A DNA stretch of 64,000 nt, taken from assembly GCF_000597725.1 (NCBI RefSeq), contig NZ_JFBL01000003.1:124001-188000 (forward strand). Direction: 5' to 3'. Shown one piece after another: positions 1 through 8,502 of the stretch (its first letter is position 1; every line of letters begins with the position of its first letter). The stretch comes from Sulfurospirillum arcachonense DSM 9755. Its GTDB lineage: Bacteria; Campylobacterota; Campylobacteria; Campylobacterales; Sulfurospirillaceae. Position numbers and translations under genes: made by a program. The notes beneath the pieces were generated by a model. The model did not search any database and was not told the origin of the DNA. It saw nothing but the letters and a program-made list of their open reading frames with translations.

Positions 1-22
1 ATAGTGTTTGAAAGGATAGAAG

Positions 23-703
23 ATGAATGCAATTTTTCTTGAAGAGTTACGTACTATTCCTATCTTATGTGTTGAGGATGAAGATGGAATTCGTCAAGTT
101 ATTGTAGAAACTTTGAAATATTATTTTGAAAATGTGTATGAAGCAAGAGATGGTGATGAAGCGTATGATAAATATTTAGAACATAAACCTAAAATTATTT
201 TATCAGACATTCAAATGAAAAATTGTGATGGAGTAGAGTTTGTTAGCAAGATTAGAAAACATGATTTACATACCAATATCATAATGCTAACAGCTTATTC
301 AAATGAAGAGTATTTAATGGATTTAATTAATTTAAATATAAATCACTATATTTTAAAGCCATTAAATTTAAAAAAACTAGACGAGGCATTGTTAAAGTAT
401 TTAAATAAAGAGCATAAGCCAATAACTTTGTTAAATGATTTTGTTTTAGATTTAGAAAAACGAGAATTAATCTATAAAAACATACAAACAATAACTTTAA
501 GAAAAAAAGAAAAAGAGTTTTTAAAACTATTATATGAAAAAGATAAAAGTGTATTAACTTATGAGCAAATAGAGAATGCATTATGGCTAGATAGAGAAAT
601 GACAGCATATGCTTTAAAGTCTTTTATAAAAGAACTTAGAGCTAAATTACCAGTAAATATCATTAAAAATATCCCACAAGAAGGCTATATTTTAAAGAAA
701 TAG
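23..703 (+). CDS. OmpR/PhoB-type response regulator
   Basis: A 226-residue two-domain response regulator. The receiver domain fills residues ~12-125, with an acidic pocket (E18, D19), phospho-acceptor D62 in the LSDIQM segment, T90 at the switch position and the conserved lysine K112 (LKPLN). A winged-helix DNA-binding domain follows (~135-226), ending in the usual GYxL wing. It should therefore be a phosphorylation-controlled transcription factor. A purine-rich stretch (GAAAGGATAG) sits just ahead of the ATG. The left window edge cuts off what lies upstream, so its sensor kinase cannot be named; none follows downstream. The wing helix is less typical than in PhoB, so the DNA target is unknown. 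Confidence 0.85.
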   Translation: MNAIFLEELRTIPILCVEDEDGIRQVIVETLKYYFENVYEARDGDEAYDKYLEHKPKIILSDIQMKNCDGVEFVSKIRKHDLHTNIIMLTAYSNEEYLMDLINLNINHYILKPLNLKKLDEALLKYLNKEHKPITLLNDFVLDLEKRELIYKNIQTITLRKKEKEFLKLLYEKDKSVLTYEQIENALWLDREMTAYALKSFIKELRAKLPVNIIKNIPQEGYILKK

Positions 704-733
704 TAAAAATATATTAAATAATAAAAATTATCA

Positions 734-762
734 TTGACAAATAATTATTATTTAGTTATAAT
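734..762 (+). promoter_or_regulatory. Consensus sigma-70 promoter ahead of desulforubrerythrin
   Basis: TTGACA (734-739) and TATAAT (757-762) are both perfect and separated by exactly 17 bases. Perfect -35 boxes are uncommon in Campylobacterota, where the -10 box usually dominates. The position fits transcription of the downstream rubrerythrin gene. The region around it (ATTATCATTGACAAATAATT) is also loosely Fur/PerR-box-like. Confidence 0.6.
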
Positions 763-771
763 TTCACATAT

Positions 772-815
772 ATAACATAAAACAGTTTATTTACTGTTCT
801 ATGTTATAATTTTTT
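772..815 (+). terminator. 15-bp hairpin plus U-tract in the rubrerythrin leader
   Basis: Left arm 772-786 (ATAACATAAAACAGT), loop 787-792, right arm 793-807 (ACTGTTCTATGTTAT), with one mismatch in 15 pairs and followed two bases later by six T (810-815). It is either the terminator of the upstream response regulator or, because a consensus promoter lies before it, an attenuator or operator in the rubrerythrin leader. Confidence 0.55.
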
Positions 816-836
816 ACTAATTAAAAAGGAGCTTAA

Positions 837-1496
837 ATGCGTCAATATGAAAGTTATAAATGTCCAAAATGTGGTAATGTTATCGAAGTACAAAATGTAG
901 GTGGAGGTACTCTAGCCTGTTGTGGTGTTGAGATGGAATGTATTACAGAAAATCTAACAGCAGTAAACCTAATGAAAGCATTTGCTGGTGAATCTCAAGC
1001 TAGAAACAAGTATGAGTATTTTGCAAGAGTGGCGCAAAAAGAGGGTTATAGAGATATAGCTGAGCACTTCCAAAGAGCTGCAAACAATGAAAAACATCAT
1101 GCAAAAATGGAGTATCAACTACATAATAAAATGGTTTATGGACAAGAGAGTGGTTTTGGAAACACACTAGAAAATCTTGCAGCAGCTAGAGATGGTGAAA
1201 GCTATGAAAATGTAACTATGTATCCTGATTTTGAAGCAATTGCAAAGGCAGAAGGATATAAAGATGCAGCAACACTTTTCAAAGGAATTGGAAAGATTGA
1301 AGTTGAACATGAAAATATGTATAAAATGCTTTTAGCAAGACTTGAAGCTGGAGAAGAGTTTGTAAGTGAAGATGGTGAAGAAGCTTGGATCTGTGAAATA
1401 TGTGGACATATCCATTATGGTAAAAAAGCATTGAAAAAATGTCCTGTATGTGCACATGGACAAGAGTACCAATCAAGATTTAATACTAAAAAATAA
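837..1496 (+). CDS. rrc: Desulforubrerythrin (non-haem iron peroxide reductase)
   Basis: A 219-residue protein with three iron modules in order. An N-terminal desulforedoxin-type Fe(Cys)4 site is formed by C9, C12, C28 and C29. A rubrerythrin four-helix di-iron domain (~40-170) carries the ligands E52, E85/H88 and E155/H158. A C-terminal rubredoxin Fe(Cys)4 site is formed by C186, C189, C202 and C205. This three-module order is that of Campylobacter jejuni desulforubrerythrin (Rrc), which reduces hydrogen peroxide in the cytoplasm with electrons from NAD(P)H via a reductase. The start is supported by AAGGAG a few bases upstream. The gene stands alone behind a strong promoter and a leader hairpin, as expected for an oxidative-stress gene. 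Confidence 0.93.
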   Translation: MRQYESYKCPKCGNVIEVQNVGGGTLACCGVEMECITENLTAVNLMKAFAGESQARNKYEYFARVAQKEGYRDIAEHFQRAANNEKHHAKMEYQLHNKMVYGQESGFGNTLENLAAARDGESYENVTMYPDFEAIAKAEGYKDAATLFKGIGKIEVEHENMYKMLLARLEAGEEFVSEDGEEAWICEICGHIHYGKKALKKCPVCAHGQEYQSRFNTKK

Positions 1497-1515
1497 TCAC
1501 TTAAGATAAAAAAAT

Positions 1516-1550
1516 ACTCCTGTAATTAGATATAATCCTTTTACAGGAGT
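1516..1550 (+). promoter_or_regulatory. Perfect 10-bp inverted repeat enclosing a -10 box and masking the RBS
   Basis: ACTCCTGTAA (1516-1525) and TTACAGGAGT (1541-1550) are perfect complements. The 15-base loop holds TATAAT (1531-1536), and the right arm contains the AGGAG ribosome-binding site of the next gene. The right arm is followed by TTT, so it could also end rubrerythrin transcripts. Confidence 0.6.
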
Positions 1551-1554
1551 TTTG

Positions 1555-2991
1555 ATGCATTTAAAATATAAAATTATTTCAGTAATAGCAGGTTTGTTAT
1601 TGTCTGTTTCCATTGTAAGTTCTATTATTAACTACCGAATAGATGTTCTCTCAACGCAGGATCAATTAAAAAATATTTCTTTACCCCTTTCTATTGACAA
1701 TATCTATACTGAAATACAACAACGAATAATTGAACCTTTGATAGTTTCTTCATTAATGGCAAATGATACTTTTTTAAAAGATTGGGTAATTTATGGTGAA
1801 AAAGATATCAAATCGATACAAAAATACCTTCAAGAATTGCAAAAAAAATATCAAATTTTTACTTCATTTTTAGTCTCAGACGATACAAAAAATTATTATC
1901 ATTCAAAGGGAATTATTGATAAAATTAATAAAAATAATGTTGAGGACGATTGGTATTTTAATTTTAAAAAAAGTCCTGATTTATACGAAGTTAATTTAGA
2001 CTATAATAAAAATTTAGGTGATTCTTTAGTTATGTTTATCAATTATAAAGTTAAAGATTATGCCAATGATTTTATAGCAATAACGGGTGTTGGAATTAAA
2101 CTTTTAGAAGTGGAGAAAATGTTACGCTCTTTTAAGCAAAAATATAAATATGATGTGTATTTTGCTGATGAAAATGGTGAGATTGTACTTTTTACAAAAG
2201 AACTGAATAAAAGAGGAAATATATCTAGCATTGAAGGTTTAAAAGATATTCAAGCAGATATTTTTGCAAATAAAATCAATAAATTTGAATATACATACAA
2301 AGATAATGAGTATTTATTGAGTACCAAATATATAAAAAAACTTAAACTTTATCTTTTAGTTGAGATTGATAAGAAAGAGTATATGGAGGATTTGAATAAG
2401 ACATTTTATATGAACCTTACTATCTCTGTTATTGTGACTTTACTTGTAGTTTTGATTATTATATATACTATTAATATTTATCAAAAGCAGTTAGAATTAC
2501 TTGCCGATGAGGATTCATTAACTGGACTTGCTAATAGAAGAAAATTTAATGAAAATTTTGAAAAAATGTTTGATTTATATTATAGAAGAAACCTCAAAAG
2601 TTTGGCATTAATTTTGATTGATATAGATGATTTTAAAAGTGTTAATGATACGTTTGGGCATCTTACAGGGGATAAAACGCTTGTACGGTTTTCAGAACTG
2701 TTAAAAAGTGAAGTCCGCAAAACTGATATACTTGCAAGATGGGGTGGTGAAGAGTTTGCTATCCTTTTAATTGACACTACTAAAGAAGAAGCTATTCAAA
2801 TTGCTGAAAAAATAAGAGTAGCTGTAAAAGAGGATGTAGATTTACACAGACTTTTAGAAAAGCAAATGACGATTAGTTTAGGACTTGGTGAATTAACAAG
2901 TAACGATAGTCAAGATGGTTTAATTTTAAAAGTTGATGAAGCTCTTTACAAAGCAAAAAATGCAGGAAAAGATCAGCTTATCATAATATAA
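1555..2991 (+). CDS. Membrane-bound diguanylate cyclase with periplasmic sensor
   Basis: About 478 residues. TM1 (~6-27) and TM2 (~285-310) enclose a ~250-residue periplasmic region that looks like a CACHE/PAS-type sensor, followed by a cytoplasmic GGDEF domain (~320-479). The catalytic motif is intact as GGEEF (within RWGGEEFAIL), preceded by the LTGLANRR signature and the DIDDFKSVND metal-binding segment, so it should make c-di-GMP. The RxxD inhibitory site is not clear. I chose the ATG at 1555 rather than the TTG at 1552 because AGGAG (1545-1549) is then five bases away. The sensed ligand is unknown. Confidence 0.9.
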   Translation: MHLKYKIISVIAGLLLSVSIVSSIINYRIDVLSTQDQLKNISLPLSIDNIYTEIQQRIIEPLIVSSLMANDTFLKDWVIYGEKDIKSIQKYLQELQKKYQIFTSFLVSDDTKNYYHSKGIIDKINKNNVEDDWYFNFKKSPDLYEVNLDYNKNLGDSLVMFINYKVKDYANDFIAITGVGIKLLEVEKMLRSFKQKYKYDVYFADENGEIVLFTKELNKRGNISSIEGLKDIQADIFANKINKFEYTYKDNEYLLSTKYIKKLKLYLLVEIDKKEYMEDLNKTFYMNLTISVIVTLLVVLIIIYTINIYQKQLELLADEDSLTGLANRRKFNENFEKMFDLYYRRNLKSLALILIDIDDFKSVNDTFGHLTGDKTLVRFSELLKSEVRKTDILARWGGEEFAILLIDTTKEEAIQIAEKIRVAVKEDVDLHRLLEKQMTISLGLGELTSNDSQDGLILKVDEALYKAKNAGKDQLIII

Positions 2992-2999
2992 AATAATAT

Positions 3000-3881
3000 T
3001 TAGTGAGCCAAGGTAAATTGGGATAAAATAGTTTTTACAGCATACACACTTAAAGAGTTTCCTATAAGTTTGTAAGACTGTCTTTTAGTTATGGTTTTTG
3101 GAAAGATGAAATTATCCCCAAAACCCATAAGAGAGGCTATCTCATTTGGTTCAAACAGTCTTACATTATCTTTACATGTAAGATAAGCACCTGAGTGCAT
3201 CCATGATTTTGAGTATGATGAGGTAAAACAAGTAGTATAAGCATCTTTATTAGTCGCTTCGATTATACGAAAACCATCTCTAAATTTTTCTAAAATATCT
3301 TTTGGTATCAAATAGGGCTCGTCAGGCTCTTTTATGTACTGGCTTAACTCTTTACATGTAAAGCTTCTTTTTATCTCTTTAAGAGGTTTTAAAGATGCAC
3401 ATAGATAGTATCTCATACGTCTATTTGGAATGCCTAGTTCACTTGGGCATAAAAGTGTCTCCGTGATATTGTAACCTACTTTTTCAAGTGTGCTTACGAG
3501 TAAATCTCTAGCTTGTGAGTTTTTAAATCCTTCTACATTTTCAAGGGCTACATGTAGAGGTGGATTTTTACATGTACAAATTGCGTTAAGTATGTTTTTA
3601 AAACTATCGCTTCTATTGTCTGCTAAATCTTTTTGTACACCTTTTTTTGTATAAGGCTGACAAGGAGGAGACATCCAAAGGAAGTTTACATGTAAAGCAT
3701 CTAAGTAATTGGCATCAAATTTTTCAAGGTTGAATTTTTCGGCTTTATGAGTAAAATTTGTATTGTAAGTAGCTATTGCAGCATCGTTTTGATCATAGGC
3801 ATATGTAACATCTATTTCATAATCTTCACAAGCTTTACTAAAACCACCAATACCACAATACAATTCAACTGCTTTAATCAA
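3000..3881 (-). CDS. Dnmt2-like (TRDMT1-type) cytosine-C5 methyltransferase
   Basis: A 293-residue single-domain C5-cytosine methyltransferase with SAM-binding CGIGGFSKA (9-17), catalytic PPCQP (C74), ENVEGF (114-119), PNRRMRYY (152-159) and C-terminal KLIGNSLSVY (271-280). Several segments look like the Dnmt2/TRDMT1 family rather than restriction methylases: MSPPCQPYTKKG, a CFT tripeptide followed by a Tyr (218-223), and a short target-recognition region. Dnmt2 enzymes methylate C38 of tRNA, and bacterial members are known in Geobacter. No restriction endonuclease gene is adjacent, which fits a tRNA role. The alternative is an orphan DNA methyltransferase. Five ACATGT-type palindromes lie inside this one gene. 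Confidence 0.8.
   Translation of the reverse strand: MIKAVELYCGIGGFSKACEDYEIDVTYAYDQNDAAIATYNTNFTHKAEKFNLEKFDANYLDALHVNFLWMSPPCQPYTKKGVQKDLADNRSDSFKNILNAICTCKNPPLHVALENVEGFKNSQARDLLVSTLEKVGYNITETLLCPSELGIPNRRMRYYLCASLKPLKEIKRSFTCKELSQYIKEPDEPYLIPKDILEKFRDGFRIIEATNKDAYTTCFTSSYSKSWMHSGAYLTCKDNVRLFEPNEIASLMGFGDNFIFPKTITKRQSYKLIGNSLSVYAVKTILSQFTLAH
3350..3696. repeat. Cluster of TTTACATGTAAA palindromes
   Basis: Perfect 12-mers lie at 3351-3362 (extended to the 14-mer CTTTACATGTAAAG) and 3685-3696. Partial copies lie at ~3171, 3548 and 3567. Other perfect copies start at about 8933, 15176, 15307, 19534, 20656, 27396, 40350, 48196, 50613 and 61964. Inside genes they are read as LHVK or FTCK; the third frame would contain a stop codon. 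Confidence 0.85.
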
Positions 3882-3899
3882 TATATGCCTTTTTTGGGC

Positions 3900-4286
3900 T
3901 TATTTTAGCATAGATTTGAGTTTTTTCTTTTCTTGTTGTTCAAGAAGGAGGATTTGAGTTTGTTGGATATAATATTTTATTGCATCTTTTTGGATTTTAT
4001 CTAATTTTATGATTTTTTGTCCTCTTAAATATTTCCCTTTTCCTAGCAAAAGTTGAGGAATATCTTCTATAGATGAGCCTTTAAACCAGCCAATATGTAC
4101 AGTATTATCTTTTGTTTTAATGTAACAAAAACCATTATTAAACTCTTTAGAAAAAATAGAAGTGATGTTCTGTGAGTATTTTTCTGTTACTTTTGTATTA
4201 TATTTTTCAATATTTTTGATGATGAAAGAGCGAACTTTTAAATAAAGCTCAGCAGTATTTGAATTTAAATCTTTGTCTATTTGCAT
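3900..4286 (-). CDS. DUF1801-type small protein
   Basis: A 128-residue cytoplasmic protein without signal peptide or membrane segment. The central part (GFCYIKTKDNTVHIGWFKG, then LLLGKGKYLRGQKI) matches the YdhG/DUF1801 fold: a beta-rich core with an aromatic/basic strand pair, followed by a helix. The C-terminus is Lys/Gln-rich and helical. Its function is unknown. It sits just upstream of the Dnmt2-like gene on the same strand with an 18-base gap, so the two are probably co-transcribed. Upstream lies the hairpin that ends the pst operon. Confidence 0.7.
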   Translation of the reverse strand: MQIDKDLNSNTAELYLKVRSFIIKNIEKYNTKVTEKYSQNITSIFSKEFNNGFCYIKTKDNTVHIGWFKGSSIEDIPQLLLGKGKYLRGQKIIKLDKIQKDAIKYYIQQTQILLLEQQEKKKLKSMLK

Positions 4287-4304
4287 GTTTTCTCTATGTG
4301 TAAA

Positions 4305-4348
4305 ATATCCTTTTAGTATTATACAGTGAAATTGTACTAAAAGGATAT
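4305..4348 (-). terminator. Terminator of the pstCAB operon
   Basis: A perfect 14-bp inverted repeat, ATATCCTTTTAGTA (4305-4318) and TACTAAAAGGATAT (4335-4348), with a 16-base loop, directly after the pstB stop on the minus strand. It lies between pstB and the DUF1801 gene on the same strand, so it separates the two units. Confidence 0.7.
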
Positions 4349-4358
4349 AAAGGGAAAA

Positions 4359-5117
4359 TCAACCAAACTTACCAGTGATATACTGTTCTGTTTTTTCTTC
4401 TTTAGGGTTTACAAATATTTTTTCAGTTTCATCGTATTCTATTAAATCACCCATATGAAAAAATGCTGTATAGTCTGCTATACGAGCAGCTTGTTGCATG
4501 TTGTGAGTAACTACAACAATAGTAAACTTTTCTTTGAGTTTTGTCATAAGGTTTTCGATGTTTTGAGTTGATATAGGATCAAGGGCACTTGTTGGTTCAT
4601 CCATCAAAATAACATCTGGTTTTACAGCTATGGTTCTAGCGATACAAAGACGTTGTTGTTGTCCACCTGAAAGTGCTGTTCCACTCTCTTGAAGTTTATC
4701 TTTTACTTCTTCCCATAATCCAGCATCTTTTAGTGAGTTTTCTACCAACTCATCACACTCTTTTCCTTTTTTGACCATATCATGCATAAGTGGAGCATAT
4801 GCGATGTTGTCATAAATACTTTTAGGAAAAGGATTTGGTTGTTGAAAAACCATACCGACTTTTTTTCTAACAGCTACTTCATCAACACCATCTTCATAAA
4901 TATCATGACCATCAAGCGTCACTTTACCATCAATTCGAACACTATCAATCAGATCATTCATACGGTTAAGACATCTTAAATATGTTGATTTACCACATCC
5001 AGAAGGACCAATAAATGCAGTGATTTTGTTTTCATATATATCTAAACTTACACCTTTTAGTGCTTGTTTTTCGCCATACCATAATTTTAATTTTTCTGAT
5101 TTTACTTTTACTGTCAT
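4359..5117 (-). CDS. pstB: Phosphate ABC transporter ATPase PstB
   Basis: ATPase of the high-affinity phosphate importer PstSCAB. Counting from an upstream in-frame ATG at 5132, Walker [10 protein letters not shown] is at 42-50, the Q-loop at VFQQPNPFP, signature LSGGQQQR at 154-161, Walker B VILMDEP at 174-180, and the switch His in VVTHNMQQA. Length (252-257) is normal. I prefer the ATG at 5117 because AGGA lies six bases before it, whereas the ATG at 5132 overlaps the pstA stop and has no RBS. It is the last gene of pstC-pstA-pstB, with PstA directly upstream. Confidence 0.96.
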   Translation of the reverse strand: MTVKVKSEKLKLWYGEKQALKGVSLDIYENKITAFIGPSGCGKSTYLRCLNRMNDLIDSVRIDGKVTLDGHDIYEDGVDEVAVRKKVGMVFQQPNPFPKSIYDNIAYAPLMHDMVKKGKECDELVENSLKDAGLWEEVKDKLQESGTALSGGQQQRLCIARTIAVKPDVILMDEPTSALDPISTQNIENLMTKLKEKFTIVVVTHNMQQAARIADYTAFFHMGDLIEYDETEKIFVNPKEEKTEQYITGKFG

Positions 5118-5125
5118 TTCATTTC

Positions 5126-6295
5126 CTACCATGTTTTTGTATATTTTTTTCTAAGATAAATTGCTATTGCATTTAAAGACAATAAAATGCCTAAAAGCAC
5201 AAGAATACCTGCTGCTGTTCTTTCTACATATGCACGTTCAGGCATACCTGACCATGTATATATTTGAGCTGGCATGACAGTTGTAGCATCCATAAAAGAT
5301 GTACTAATATCAGGGATAAAGGCAATCATCCCTACCATAATGAGTGGAGCAGTTTCTCCCATAGCTTGAGCAAGTGCAATAATAGCACCTGTAAGCATAC
5401 CTGGTGATGAGATAGGAAGTACGTGATCACGTACAATTTGCCATTTTGTAAGTCCTAATGCAAATCCAGCTTGGCGAATTGAATCAGGAACAGATTTTAG
5501 AGCGGCTTTTGAGCTTACTACGATAACAGGAAGACTCATTAAAGCTAAAGTCATACCACCTACAAGAGGAGATGAGCGTGGAACTCCAAAAAAGTTTATA
5601 AATACTGCAAGTCCCAAAAGACCAAAAAGTATTGAAGGAATGGCCGCTAGATTGTTAATATTTATTTCAATCATTTGCGTAAACTTGTTATCACTTGCAA
5701 ACTCTTCAAGATATACAGCAGTCATAATACCTAAAGGAACGGCTATTAACATTGTGATAACCATCGTCATAACAGTACCTAAAATCGAAGCCATGAAACC
5801 AGAGAATTCAGGGATTTTTGAATCACCCTTTTTAAAAAATATATTGTTAAAACGTCGTTCAACTTTACCGTCTCTGTTCATCTGCTTGATTTTTTCAATT
5901 TGCTTTGGTTTGAGTCTATTGTATTTACCTTTTATGTATTGGTCAACATTTGAGTTTGCTAATGTCCAACGTTCTTCTTGTGTGTCCATCCATGAAGGAT
6001 TTTCTTTTATACGATTTGGTAAACCTCTAAGCCATGCACGACTCACTGCAAAACCATACTCTTTTCTATCAACTGCTAAGTGAGAAAATTTTGCTGTTTT
6101 TTGATTTATATTTACAGGTACTTTGACATAAGTTTGTGTAAATGCACCATAACCTTTAAAAAACATATCTGATAAAAAGAATACTAAAAATGTTACACTT
6201 GCTATAAGTGACATGAGTGTAAGTAGTCTAAACCTAGCTGCTTTTTTCTTTCTTTTTGCTAGTTGTGGTATGTGAAAATATTCATTTGAATTCAT
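5126..6295 (-). CDS. pstA: Phosphate ABC transporter permease PstA
   Basis: A 389-residue inner-membrane permease, longer than the usual ~290. TM1 (~24-47) is followed by a ~110-residue extracytoplasmic insert and then the standard five-helix permease core. The cytoplasmic EAA-type loop, which docks on PstB, is visible around [20 protein letters not shown]. The long periplasmic insert after TM1 is seen in several Campylobacterota and other PstA proteins; its role is unknown. A 15-base gap separates it from pstC, and pstB follows at once, so all three form one transcript. Confidence 0.95.
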   Translation of the reverse strand: MNSNEYFHIPQLAKRKKKAARFRLLTLMSLIASVTFLVFFLSDMFFKGYGAFTQTYVKVPVNINQKTAKFSHLAVDRKEYGFAVSRAWLRGLPNRIKENPSWMDTQEERWTLANSNVDQYIKGKYNRLKPKQIEKIKQMNRDGKVERRFNNIFFKKGDSKIPEFSGFMASILGTVMTMVITMLIAVPLGIMTAVYLEEFASDNKFTQMIEININNLAAIPSILFGLLGLAVFINFFGVPRSSPLVGGMTLALMSLPVIVVSSKAALKSVPDSIRQAGFALGLTKWQIVRDHVLPISSPGMLTGAIIALAQAMGETAPLIMVGMIAFIPDISTSFMDATTVMPAQIYTWSGMPERAYVERTAAGILVLLGILLSLNAIAIYLRKKYTKTW

Positions 6296-6310
6296 ATAAT
6301 TATTTCTCTT

Positions 6311-7213
6311 TTATAGATTTGATATTTTGTATTTTTTGTGAAATTTACGGATAGTGTAAACTGAGACAATATTTATACTAAGCGTTACAACAAATAGTAC
6401 AAGTCCAAGGGCAAAAGCACTTAATGTTTCAGGTGAACTAAACTCTTGATCTCCTGTCATTGCATCGACAATACGAACTGTAACTGTTGTCATAGTTTCA
6501 AGTGGATCCCATGTAAGGTTTGCTTGAAGGCCTGCTGCCATAACAACTATCATTGTTTCACCCAAAGCTCTAGAAATTCCTAGTAGTGTTGCAGAAATAA
6601 TACCAGGAAGAGCAGAAGGTAAAACTACAAATTTTATAGTTTCCGCTTTTGTCATACCAAGAGCTAGTGAGCCATGACGAACATGTTTTGGAACTGAACT
6701 TATAACATCATCTGAAAGTGATGAGATAATAGGAATAATCATAATTCCCATAACAATTCCAGGAGCTAAGGCATTTTGAAAAGAGACATTAAAGCCAAAT
6801 ATTTCAAAAAACTCAACAATTGCAGGAGCTACTGTAATAGCTGCAAAGAAACCATAAACGACTGTTGGAATTCCTGCAAGTATTTCAAGCATAGGTTTTA
6901 CTGATTCTCTTGTTGTTTTATTTGCATACTCACTCATGTAAATTGCTGATGAAAGTCCAACTGGAAGTGCAATCAACATAGCAATAGCAGTGATGTAAAA
7001 AGTACCAGCAAAAAGAGGCAGTGCCCCAAATCTATCACCTTCAGGAAACCATTCACTCCCAAAGATAAAATAGAAGATACTTTGTACTTTAAAAAAAGCA
7101 ATAGATTCAAATAGGATTGAAAATAGTATGCCAAATGTTGTAAGTATAGTAATAAGAGATGCAAGCATCAAAAGGGCTTTTATAATCCCTTCTCTAAATT
7201 TTCTGTCAAACAC
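6311..7213 (-). CDS. pstC: Phosphate ABC transporter permease PstC
   Basis: A 300-residue permease with six predicted membrane helices, beginning with a long hydrophobic segment (residues ~12-40). Its EAA loop (RHGSLALGMTKAETIKFVVL) is typical of PstC. It forms the membrane channel of the phosphate importer with PstA. It starts a three-gene unit whose promoter region contains a Pho-box-like element, separate from the pstS promoter. Length and motifs are normal for the family. Confidence 0.95.
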   Translation of the reverse strand: MFDRKFREGIIKALLMLASLITILTTFGILFSILFESIAFFKVQSIFYFIFGSEWFPEGDRFGALPLFAGTFYITAIAMLIALPVGLSSAIYMSEYANKTTRESVKPMLEILAGIPTVVYGFFAAITVAPAIVEFFEIFGFNVSFQNALAPGIVMGIMIIPIISSLSDDVISSVPKHVRHGSLALGMTKAETIKFVVLPSALPGIISATLLGISRALGETMIVVMAAGLQANLTWDPLETMTTVTVRIVDAMTGDQEFSSPETLSAFALGLVLFVVTLSINIVSVYTIRKFHKKYKISNL

Positions 7214-7257
7214 TTATTTTCCTAATTATTTAATGTTTATTAGTATAGCTATGAAAT

Positions 7258-7273
7258 GTTACAAAATGGATAC
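7258..7273 (-). promoter_or_regulatory. Pho-box-like element upstream of pstC
   Basis: Read on the minus strand this is GTATCCATTTTGTAAC, matching the pstS box in 5+6+5 layout. The following bases (ATTTCATAG) also match the pstS promoter, and a possible -10 (TATACT) lies downstream. Confidence 0.65.
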
Positions 7274-7375
7274 AGCATGCATGTAAAGGGACTATTACTA
7301 AGTAGTTTTAGTCTATTTTGAATATTTTATTATTATTGAAAGTTTTAAATGTTGTAGTTTTTTTGAGGGTTTTAA

Positions 7376-7403
7376 AAGTGGTTGTCTATGAAGACAACCA
7401 CTT
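7376..7403 (-). terminator. pstS/pstC intergenic hairpin
   Basis: AAGTGGTTGTCT (7376-7387) and AGACAACCACTT (7392-7403) pair perfectly around a 4-base loop, just after the pstS stop. On the minus strand a short TTTT run follows. Partial termination here would give more binding protein than permease. Confidence 0.75.
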
Positions 7404-7415
7404 AATTTGTAAGTT

Positions 7416-8444
7416 TTAGTGAATTTTTCTAGCTTTAACCATATCAAGTGTAAGAGGAGTTAATTTACCTACGCTTGCTTGGATTTCTTGTTTTAAATCT
7501 TTAGCCATTGGGATAAGACCTATAGTTTTAAGTACACCATCTGAACTAATCATATTATCACTCATAAACATTTTAAGGTAAGGTTTCATAGCTTTTACCT
7601 TGTCTAAGTGAGATTTTTTTACATAGAAGTAAAGACTTCTAGAAACTGGATAACTTGCATCAGCAATTGTTAAAGGAGTTGGTTTTTTACCATCTATTTT
7701 TGCCGCATCAATTTTATCTGCATTTTCTGCTAAGAAGCTATATCCAAAGATACCAAAAGCAGCTTTATTACGCTCTAGTTTTTGAACGATTAAGTTATCA
7801 TTTTCACCTGAAGGGATATATACACCATCTTGTCTGATTGTATGGTATTTTTTCTTACCATATCCAGGCATTTTTTTACTCATTTTTTCCATTACTAGTT
7901 CTTCAAAAGCATCTCTAGTTCCTGAACTTGTTGGAGGGCCATAGATGATGATTTCTCTGTTTGGAAGACTCGCATCAATATCACTCCATTTTTTATATGG
8001 ATTATCAACCAATTTTCCATTTACTGGAACTTTTGCAGCAACTGCTAAAAGTAATTGTTTTCTTGTAAAAGATGCAGCACCATTTTTATTAGATTGTGCA
8101 AAAGCAATACCATCATAACCTACCATAGAACCAGCTATATCAGTTACACCGTTCTTTTGACATAAATTCCACTCTTTTACTTTCATAGCACGTGATGCAT
8201 TTGTAATATCTGGAGTATTCATACCATTACCAGCACAAAACAATTTCATACCACCACCTGAACCAGTTGATTCTACAACAGGAGTTGGGAAACTTGTAGT
8301 TGCACCTAGCTCTTCTGCTACATAAGATGAAAATGGATAAACAGTAGATGAACCTACTATTTTAATTTGGTCACGTGCTTGTGCAGCACTAGCCGCGATG
8401 ATTAATGCAGTTGTTGTTACCGCTACTTTTCTTAATAAACTCAT
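7416..8444 (-). CDS. pstS: Phosphate-binding periplasmic protein PstS
   Basis: A 342-residue periplasmic phosphate receptor. A Sec signal peptide ends in SAAQA at residue ~23. The phosphate-contact loops are visible: GSSTVYPFS at the mature N-terminus, STGSGGGMKLFC, and GTRDAFEELV. It captures phosphate and passes it to PstCA. AAGGAG sits ahead of the start. It has its own promoter with a Pho-box-like element and is separated from pstC by a hairpin, so it is transcribed both alone and probably with pstCAB. Confidence 0.95.
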   Translation of the reverse strand: MSLLRKVAVTTTALIIAASAAQARDQIKIVGSSTVYPFSSYVAEELGATTSFPTPVVESTGSGGGMKLFCAGNGMNTPDITNASRAMKVKEWNLCQKNGVTDIAGSMVGYDGIAFAQSNKNGAASFTRKQLLLAVAAKVPVNGKLVDNPYKKWSDIDASLPNREIIIYGPPTSSGTRDAFEELVMEKMSKKMPGYGKKKYHTIRQDGVYIPSGENDNLIVQKLERNKAAFGIFGYSFLAENADKIDAAKIDGKKPTPLTIADASYPVSRSLYFYVKKSHLDKVKAMKPYLKMFMSDNMISSDGVLKTIGLIPMAKDLKQEIQASVGKLTPLTLDMVKARKIH

Positions 8445-8486
8445 TTAATTCTCCTTAAAATGTTAAGGATATTGTAACTATGAATT

Positions 8487-8502
8487 ATTACAATTTGGAT
8501 AC
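8487..8502 (-). promoter_or_regulatory. Pho-box-like element upstream of pstS
   Basis: Minus-strand GTATCCAAATTGTAAT. The box overlaps the stop codon of the upstream glycosyltransferase gene. The downstream stretch AATTCATAG is shared with the pstC promoter. Confidence 0.7.

Noticed and set aside
5640-6083. Long open frame on the plus strand opposite pstA
   Set aside because: It lies wholly inside pstA, has no RBS, and its peptide shows no family pattern; a shadow of the real gene.
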